Notes under the pieces: generated by a model
What the model was told of the DNA's origin: nothing
The model's database searches: none
The model's input: the letters and a program-made list of their open reading frames with translations, nothing else
Source: Rubrivivax sp.
GTDB lineage: Bacteria > Pseudomonadota > Gammaproteobacteria > Burkholderiales > Burkholderiaceae_C
Direction of reading: 5' to 3'
Length of the DNA: 57,003 nucleotides
NCBI GenBank assembly: GCA_016789955.1
Contig: JAEUPB010000068.1
Span: 1-57,003, forward strand
Shown here: positions 52,377 through 57,003 of the stretch, piece after piece
How the letters are laid out: each line of letters begins with the position of its first letter
Numbering within the stretch: position 1 is the stretch's first letter
Position numbers and translations under genes: made by a program

Positions 52377-53141
52377 ATGCTGGCCAAGCGCATCATCCCC
52401 TGCCTCGACGTCACCGGCGGCCGCGTCGTCAAGGGCGTCAACTTCGTCGAGCTGCGCGATGCCGGCGACCCGGTGGAGATCGCCGCGCGCTACAACGAGC
52501 AGGGCGCCGACGAGCTGACCTTCCTCGACATCACCGCCACCGCCGACGACCGCGACCTGATCCTGCCGATCATCGAGGCGGTGGCCAGCCAGGTCTTCAT
52601 CCCGCTGACCGTGGGCGGCGGCGTGCGCACGGTGGCCGACGTGCGGCGGCTGCTCAATGCGGGTGCCGACAAGGTGAGCTTCAACTCGGCCGCCGTCGCG
52701 CGCCCGGAAGTGATCGGCGAGGCGTCGGACAAGTACGGCGCGCAGTGCATCGTGGTGGCCATCGACGCCAAGCGCCGCGCCGGCGGCGATGGCGGCTGGG
52801 ACGTCTACACGCACGGCGGCCGCAAGAACACCGGGCTCGACGCCGTGGCCTGGGCCGCGCGCATGGCCGAACTCGGCGCCGGCGAGATCCTGCTGACGAG
52901 CATGGACCGGGACGGCACCAAGGTCGGCTTCGACCTGGAGCTGACGCGCGCCGTCAGCGACGCCGTGCCGGTGCCGGTGATCGCCTCGGGCGGCGTCGGC
53001 GCGCTGGAGCACCTTTCCGAGGGCATCCGCATCGGCGGTGCCGATGCCGTGCTGGCCGCGAGCATCTTCCACTACGGCGAGTTCACGGTGGGCCAGGCCA
53101 AGGCGCTGCTGGAGCGCGACGGCATCCCCGTGCGCCGGTGA
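52377..53141 (+). CDS. hisF: Imidazole glycerol phosphate synthase, cyclase subunit
   Basis: This (beta/alpha)8 barrel of 254 residues closes the imidazole ring using ammonia from HisH. The opening [18 protein letters not shown] carries the catalytic Asp, and [13 protein letters not shown] the second. VGGGVRT and ASGGVGA are the phosphate loops. The stop overlaps the start of rsmD (GTGA). The usual next genes hisI and hisE are absent, so the operon ends here. Confidence 0.96.
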   Translation: MLAKRIIPCLDVTGGRVVKGVNFVELRDAGDPVEIAARYNEQGADELTFLDITATADDRDLILPIIEAVASQVFIPLTVGGGVRTVADVRRLLNAGADKVSFNSAAVARPEVIGEASDKYGAQCIVVAIDAKRRAGGDGGWDVYTHGGRKNTGLDAVAWAARMAELGAGEILLTSMDRDGTKVGFDLELTRAVSDAVPVPVIASGGVGALEHLSEGIRIGGADAVLAASIFHYGEFTVGQAKALLERDGIPVRR

Positions 53142-53740
53142 CGCGCAGCGCCGGCGGCCCGGGCCGCGTCGCTCGCCCCGGCCGACCCGGTGAAGTGCGG
53201 CTGATCGGCGGCGCGTGGAAGCGCAGCAAGCTCAGGGTGCCCGACATCCCAGGGTTGCGGCCCACGCCCGACCGCGTGCGCGAGACGCTGTTCAACTGGC
53301 TCGGCCAGCGGCTGGATGGCTGGCGCTGCCTCGACGCGTTCGCGGGCAGCGGCGCGCTCGGCTTCGAAGCGGCCTCGCGTGGCGCGGCCGAGGTGCTGCT
53401 GCTCGAGCAGGACGCCGGCGCCGTGGCCGGCCTGCAGGCCGCACGGCAGCGCCTGGGAGGCACGACCCTGCGTGTCGAGCGGGCCGACGCGCTGGCGTGG
53501 ATGCGGCGCTGTGCCGACGCGACCTGGGACCTGGTGTTCCTCGACCCCCCGTTCGACACCGGCCTGCTCGCCCCGGCCCTGTCCGAGGCGGTCCGGTTGG
53601 TGCCCGAAGGCGGCTGGGTCTACGTGGAAGGCCCGGTCGCGCTCGCCGACCCTCCCCACGGCCTGGAATGCCCGCACCGTGGACGCGCCGGCGCGGTGCA
53701 CTACGCGCTGCTGCGCCGCCGCTACACTGCCGCCGTCTGA
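53138..53740 (+). CDS. rsmD: 16S rRNA (guanine(966)-N(2))-methyltransferase
   Basis: This class I methyltransferase of about 200 residues makes m2G966 in 16S rRNA. Seen are the RsmD phrase [15 protein letters not shown], then [15 protein letters not shown], the SAM-binding [14 protein letters not shown] and the catalytic DPPF in [11 protein letters not shown]. The first 20 residues (Gly/Pro/Arg-rich) are poorly conserved in the family. The GTG at 53138 overlaps the hisF stop. It precedes coaD, its common partner in bacteria. Confidence 0.93.
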   Translation: MTRSAGGPGRVARPGRPGEVRLIGGAWKRSKLRVPDIPGLRPTPDRVRETLFNWLGQRLDGWRCLDAFAGSGALGFEAASRGAAEVLLLEQDAGAVAGLQAARQRLGGTTLRVERADALAWMRRCADATWDLVFLDPPFDTGLLAPALSEAVRLVPEGGWVYVEGPVALADPPHGLECPHRGRAGAVHYALLRRRYTAAV

Positions 53741-53760
53741 AAGGGACACCGAGGCCACCC

Positions 53761-54264
53761 GTGACGTCAACCAGCCCTCAGATCGCCGTCTACCCGGGCA
53801 CCTACGACCCGATGACGCTCGGGCATGAAGACCTGATGAGGCGCGCATCGCGGCTGTTCGACCGCGTCGTGCTGGCGGTGGCGGCCGGCCACCACAAGCG
53901 CACGATGTTCACGATCGCCGAGCGACTGGAGATCGCTGCCGAGATCTGCAAGCCCTACAAGAACGTCGAGGTGATGGCCTTCCGCGGGCTGCTGCGCGAC
54001 TTCGTGGTCTCCATCGGAGGCCGCGTCGTGGTGCGAGGGCTGCGCGCCGTGAGCGACTTCGAGTACGAGTTCCAGATGGCCGGCATGAACCGGCAGCTGA
54101 TGCCCGACGTCGAGACGGTGTTCATGACGCCCAGCGACCAGTACCAGTTCGTCAGCAGCACCTTCGTGCGCGAGATTGCCAGCCTCGGCGGTGATGTCTC
54201 CAAGTTCGTGGCACCCTACGTGCTTCAACGACTGAAGGAGCGGGTTTCGCAGGCCGAGACCTGA
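53761..54264 (+). CDS. coaD: Phosphopantetheine adenylyltransferase
   Basis: This protein of about 167 residues transfers AMP to 4'-phosphopantetheine in coenzyme A synthesis. The nucleotidyltransferase T/HxGH motif is in [15 protein letters not shown], with [19 protein letters not shown] and [14 protein letters not shown] as further CoaD signatures. The GTG start at 53761 comes 20 nt after rsmD, with GAGG upstream. The ferredoxin gene follows 13 bp downstream. Confidence 0.95.
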   Translation: MTSTSPQIAVYPGTYDPMTLGHEDLMRRASRLFDRVVLAVAAGHHKRTMFTIAERLEIAAEICKPYKNVEVMAFRGLLRDFVVSIGGRVVVRGLRAVSDFEYEFQMAGMNRQLMPDVETVFMTPSDQYQFVSSTFVREIASLGGDVSKFVAPYVLQRLKERVSQAET

Positions 54265-54277
54265 CGCGAGAGCCCCC

Positions 54278-54589
54278 ATGGCACTCTGGATCACCGATGA
54301 GTGCATCAACTGCGATGTCTGCGAGCCCGAATGCCCCAACGAGGCGATCTCGCTCGGGCCCGAGCACTACGACATCGATCCGAAGCGCTGCACCGAGTGC
54401 GTCGGCCACTTCGACGAGCCGCAGTGCGTGCAGCTGTGCCCGGTGGCCTGCATTCCGGTCAACCCCGAGTGGGCCGAGTCGCCTGAGCAGCTGATGGCGA
54501 AGTTCCGCGCCTTGCAGAGCGGACAGCCGCCTTCTGTGGCCCCTTCTTCGAGCGACGGGCCTCGTGTGGAGACGCCGCCGTCGGCTTGA
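54278..54589 (+). CDS. YfhL-type 2[4Fe-4S] ferredoxin
   Basis: This protein of 103 residues holds the two clusters typical of bacterial ferredoxins: CINCDVCEPECPNEAI, and a second set in KRCTECVGHFDEPQC...LCPVAC with a long insertion. It resembles E. coli YfhL (86 residues) over its first 83 residues, and a Ser/Pro-rich tail of about 20 residues follows. It carries electrons in the cytosol; its partner is unknown. Its 3' end overlaps the convergent DUF4124 gene by 131 bp, so the tail is coded on DNA that is also coding on the opposite strand. Confidence 0.93.
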   Translation: MALWITDECINCDVCEPECPNEAISLGPEHYDIDPKRCTECVGHFDEPQCVQLCPVACIPVNPEWAESPEQLMAKFRALQSGQPPSVAPSSSDGPRVETPPSA

Positions 54590-54899
54590 CCGCGGCGGGC
54601 AGCCCCTGCCGGGGAGCCTGGATTCCCATCAGACCGCTGCCTTGCGCGCGCCATGCCGCTTCGCGCTCGCGCCGCTCGGCCGCCAGCTGCCGGGCCAGCG
54701 CGCGATCCTGCGCGACGGCCTCGCGGGCCTCGTGCCGCTGCTCGGCGCTGCGCGTGTCGTCCACCGCCACCGGCTGGCCGTCGGCACAGGGGCTCGTCGA
54801 GTAGCTCGAGCCGCAGCGCCACACGTCGGCGGCCGCCTGCGCGGGCAGGGCGGCTGCGAGCACCAGCGGCAACAGGAAGGCGTGGGGCAGCAGAGTCAT
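54459..54899 (-). CDS. DUF4124 domain-containing exported protein
   Basis: This protein of about 146 residues has a signal peptide (about 1-24, cleaved near AAA) and a DUF4124-like start of the mature chain, [20 protein letters not shown], with its cysteine pair. A Glu/Arg/Ala-rich helix (about 60-90) follows, then a basic low-complexity tail. Its start overlaps the pth stop (ATGA). Its last 44 codons overlap the ferredoxin gene in antisense, so the tail may be of little functional value. The function of the family is not known. Confidence 0.75.
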   Translation of the reverse strand: MTLLPHAFLLPLVLAAALPAQAAADVWRCGSSYSTSPCADGQPVAVDDTRSAEQRHEAREAVAQDRALARQLAAERREREAAWRAQGSGLMGIQAPRQGLPAAVKPTAASPHEARRSKKGPQKAAVRSARRGTSPSAAQATRPTRG

Positions 54900-55582
54900 G
54901 TCGGTTCCTCGGTGGAGGGCTTGTCGGGAGCGGGAGGGTCGGAGGGGGCGCCCGGCGTGGAGCCGGCGGGAGCCGGAGGCTCGCGCCGCGGCGGCTTCGG
55001 CCGCGGCGGCTGCGCGTGCACGATCGCCAGCGCCTTGTCCATCGTGCCGGCGAGCATCGCGTCCACCGCCTGCTGCGACTGCTCGATGCCCTTGGTGATG
55101 GCCTCGCGGTGGTCGGGCGAGGGCTTGCGCAGCACGTAGTCGACCACCTCGGCCTTCACGCCCGGGTGGCCGATGCCCAGCCGCAGCCGCCAGTAGTCCT
55201 GCGTGCCGAGCTGCGCGTGGATGTCCTTCAGCCCGTTGTGGCCCGCGGCGCTGCCGCCGAACTTCAGCTTGGCCTGGCCCGGCTGCAGGTCGAGCTCGTC
55301 GTGCACGACGAGGATCTGCGCCGGCTCGATCTTGAAGAAGCGCGCCAGCGGCGCCACGGCCAGGCCCGAGCGGTTCATGTACGTCATCGGCTCGAGCAGC
55401 CAGACCGGCCCGGCCCCTCCGGGCAGGTTCACGCGGGCCACCAGGCCGTGGTACGCCTTCTCGGGGACCAGCGACGCGCGCAGCCGCTCTGCCAGTCGGT
55501 CCACCCACCAGAAGCCCGCGTTGTGCCGCGTGCCGGCGTACTCCTGGCCCGGGTTGCCGAGGCCGACGAACAATCGAATCAT
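54896..55582 (-). CDS. pth: Peptidyl-tRNA hydrolase with Pro-rich tail
   Basis: This protein of about 228 residues releases tRNA from stalled peptidyl-tRNA. Core signatures are [21 protein letters not shown] (catalytic His), [20 protein letters not shown] and [13 protein letters not shown]. The normal enzyme ends near residue 190. Here about 35 Pro/Pro-Lys-rich residues follow, ending in [11 protein letters not shown] chose the start at 55582; a longer ATG at 55648 would extend into the terminator. Gene order prs-rplY-pth is the common one in Proteobacteria. Confidence 0.95.
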   Translation of the reverse strand: MIRLFVGLGNPGQEYAGTRHNAGFWWVDRLAERLRASLVPEKAYHGLVARVNLPGGAGPVWLLEPMTYMNRSGLAVAPLARFFKIEPAQILVVHDELDLQPGQAKLKFGGSAAGHNGLKDIHAQLGTQDYWRLRLGIGHPGVKAEVVDYVLRKPSPDHREAITKGIEQSQQAVDAMLAGTMDKALAIVHAQPPRPKPPRREPPAPAGSTPGAPSDPPAPDKPSTEEPT

Positions 55583-55610
55583 GGTGGCGGCATTGTGGTG
55601 GGCGGCGCCC

Positions 55611-55638
55611 AAAGAAAAGGCCCCGCCTTGGCGGGGCC
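55611..55638 (-). terminator. Rho-independent terminator after rplY
   Basis: A perfect 9-bp stem, GGCCCCGCC at 55619-55627 and GGCGGGGCC at 55630-55638 with a 2-nt loop, is followed on the minus strand by TTTTCTTT (55611-55618). It separates rplY from pth, so pth must have its own promoter or be expressed by read-through. A second hairpin (GCGGGG-GAA-CCCCGC, 55653-55667) lies between it and the rplY stop. Confidence 0.8.
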
Positions 55639-55673
55639 CGGGCATCACCCATGCGGGGGAACCCCGCGGGCGG

Positions 55674-56324
55674 TCACTTCTTGTTCTGCTTCTCGTCCTT
55701 CTTCTTGGCCTTGCCCTTCTCGGGAGCGGCCACCACCGGCGCGGCCGCCGCGGCCGCCTCTTCCTCGACGCGGGGCACCGTCACCGAGACGATCACCGGG
55801 TTCAGCGTGCCATGCTTGACCACCTTCAGGCCGGCGGGCAGCTTCAGGTCGCTGGCGTGCAGAGACTGGCCCTTGACGAGACCCGACAGGTCGATCGTCA
55901 CGAACTCGGGCAGTTGCGAGGCCAGGCACTCGATCTCGATCTCGTTGGCGACGTGGCCGATCAGGCACTTGTCGGTCTTCACCGCCGGCGAATTCTCCTC
56001 GCCCTCGAAGTGCAGCGGCACCTTCTTGCGCAGCTTGGTCGTCTCGTCGACGCGCTGGAAGTCGATGTGCATCACGATGGGCTTCCACGCGTGCATCTGG
56101 AAGTCGCGCAGCAGCACCTTCTCGACCTGTCCGCCCAGTTCCATCTCGAGGATGGACGAGTGGAAGGCTTCCTTCTTCAGCGCGAAGAAGAGCGCGTTGT
56201 GGTCGAGCTCGATCATCTTCGGGGTGCCGGCACCGTAGACGATGCCGGGCACCTTGGCGGCGTTGCGCAGGCGGCGGCTCGCTCCGGTCCCCTGTAGCGT
56301 ACGCTCGTAGGCGGTGAATCTCAT
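55674..56324 (-). CDS. rplY: 50S ribosomal protein L25/general stress protein Ctc
   Basis: This protein of 216 residues is of the long L25/Ctc type. An N-terminal 5S rRNA-binding L25 domain covers about 1-95 ([47 protein letters not shown]). A C-terminal TL5-like domain covers about 96-185 ([36 protein letters not shown]). An Ala/Lys-rich tail ends in [10 protein letters not shown]. It binds 5S rRNA in the large subunit. A good terminator follows it. It lies 41 bp downstream of prs. Confidence 0.95.
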   Translation of the reverse strand: MRFTAYERTLQGTGASRRLRNAAKVPGIVYGAGTPKMIELDHNALFFALKKEAFHSSILEMELGGQVEKVLLRDFQMHAWKPIVMHIDFQRVDETTKLRKKVPLHFEGEENSPAVKTDKCLIGHVANEIEIECLASQLPEFVTIDLSGLVKGQSLHASDLKLPAGLKVVKHGTLNPVIVSVTVPRVEEEAAAAAAPVVAAPEKGKAKKKDEKQNKK

Positions 56325-56365
56325 GGATCTCTTTCGTGGGTTGAGGAAGGCCCCGCGACCAGGGC

Positions 56366-57003
56366 CTAGAAGTTGCTGTTCTGTTCGGAGAACAGCGACA
56401 TGACGGACTCCCCGTCGCTGATGCGGCGGATCGTCTCGGCAAACAGGAACGCCACCGAAAGCTGGCGGATGTTCTTCGCGCTGCGCGCCTCGGCGGACAG
56501 CGGGATGGTGTCGGTGATGACGACCTCGTCGATCTTCGAGGCCTTGATGCGCTCGATCGCCGGGCCGGAGAACACGGGGTGCGTGCAGTAGGCGTAGACG
56601 CTGCGCGCGCGGCGCTCCTTCAGCACCTCGGCCGCCTTCACGAGCGTGCCGGCGGTGTCGATCATGTCGTCCATGATCACACAGTTGCGGCCCTCGATCT
56701 CGCCGATGACGTGCATCACCTCGGAGACGTTGGCCGCCGGCCGGCGCTTGTCGATGATGGCGAGGTCGCAGCCGAGCTGCTTGGCCAGCGCCCGCGCGCG
56801 CACCACGCCGCCCACGTCCGGCGACACCACGACGAGGTTCGGGTAGCGCTTGCTCTTCAGGTCGGACAGCAGCACCGGGCTCGCGTAGATGTTGTCGACC
56901 GGGATGTCGAAGAAGCCCTGGATCTGGTCGGCGTGCAGGTCCATCGTCAGCAAGCGCTCGACGCCCACAGTCTCGAGCAGGTTGGCCACGACCTTGGCGC
57001 TGA
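56366..57003 (-). CDS. prs: Ribose-phosphate pyrophosphokinase, C-terminal part (cut by window end)
   Basis: About 212 C-terminal residues of PRPP synthetase are present. The enzyme makes PRPP from ribose-5-phosphate and ATP, for purine, pyrimidine, histidine and tryptophan synthesis. Signatures are [41 protein letters not shown], and the PRPP-binding loop [17 protein letters not shown]. The 5' end lies beyond the window. PRPP links it functionally to hisG in this window. Confidence 0.96.
   Translation of the reverse strand, partial: SAKVVANLLETVGVERLLTMDLHADQIQGFFDIPVDNIYASPVLLSDLKSKRYPNLVVVSPDVGGVVRARALAKQLGCDLAIIDKRRPAANVSEVMHVIGEIEGRNCVIMDDMIDTAGTLVKAAEVLKERRARSVYAYCTHPVFSGPAIERIKASKIDEVVITDTIPLSAEARSAKNIRQLSVAFLFAETIRRISDGESVMSLFSEQNSNF

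Overview
The window is a chromosomal stretch of a very GC-rich betaproteobacterium. The likely home is the order Burkholderiales, in the Rubrivivax/Leptothrix/Ideonella/Methylibium neighbourhood. The reasons are the third-position GC bias, a Bug-type tricarboxylate-binding protein, the prs-rplY-pth run, the yadGH-bolA-hisG junction, short-form HisG, a polyhydroxyalkanoate-system protein and many ATGA/GTGA stop-start overlaps. I see no rRNA, tRNA, insertion sequence, phage or CRISPR array, and gene order is dense throughout. Species placement is inference from gene content only.

Region by region. (1) 1-2479: D-malate/tartrate use: a cut-off dctA, a ttuC/dmlA-type dehydrogenase and a divergent LysR regulator with a candidate operator. 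(2) 2585-7171: a Tat-exported amidase, then plsC-like, RidA-family and plsY genes (membrane phospholipid synthesis), then an MFS exporter. (3) 7221-12412: chemotaxis: a membrane chemoreceptor, divergent from a soluble receptor with three PAS domains that overlaps a protein with three CheW domains. (4) 12418-16510: rsgA with an unusual leader, a ChaA-type antiporter and a fused osmolyte-type ABC binding protein-permease. (5) 16520-24525: rlhA, a Bug receptor, a LytS/LytTR two-component pair, an acyltransferase, thrH and an exported msrB-msrA pair. (6) 24641-27911: a signalling operon of a secreted FecR-like protein, a c-type-haem HAMP sensor and a Ser/Thr kinase. (7) 28045-31225: tal-pgi-HAD phosphatase, translationally coupled. 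(8) 31253-35954: two Leu/Ile/Val-type binding proteins with an M20 amidohydrolase and an M14-like DUF2817 protein. (9) 35977-42771: a molybdopterin oxidoreductase coupled to a lipoprotein metallopeptidase, a PHA-system protein, a DMT exporter, an acyl-CoA-binding protein, a wax ester synthase/DGAT and an SRPBCC protein: a lipid-handling patch. (10) 42779-46666: GNAT, TetR, a YadGH-type ABC exporter, a ClpP-like protease and a BolA protein. (11) 46760-54589: hisG-hisD-hisC-hisB-hisH-hisA-hisF, then rsmD, coaD and a ferredoxin. (12) 54459-57003, minus strand: prs (cut by the window end), rplY, pth and a DUF4124 protein.

The most unusual items are these. hisD is fused in frame to a complete GNAT acetyltransferase domain. 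The haem-sensor/FecR/kinase operon looks like a self-contained signalling route. A triple-PAS cytosolic receptor is coupled to a triple-CheW scaffold. A 16-codon leader-like ORF with its own promoter and hairpins sits before rsgA. PlsY carries a histidine-rich tail. A DMT exporter's first helix lies upstream of any normal start codon. Several genes begin 4-9 nt after a -10-like hexamer, which suggests near-leaderless mRNAs. The his operon lacks hisI and hisE and runs straight into rsmD.
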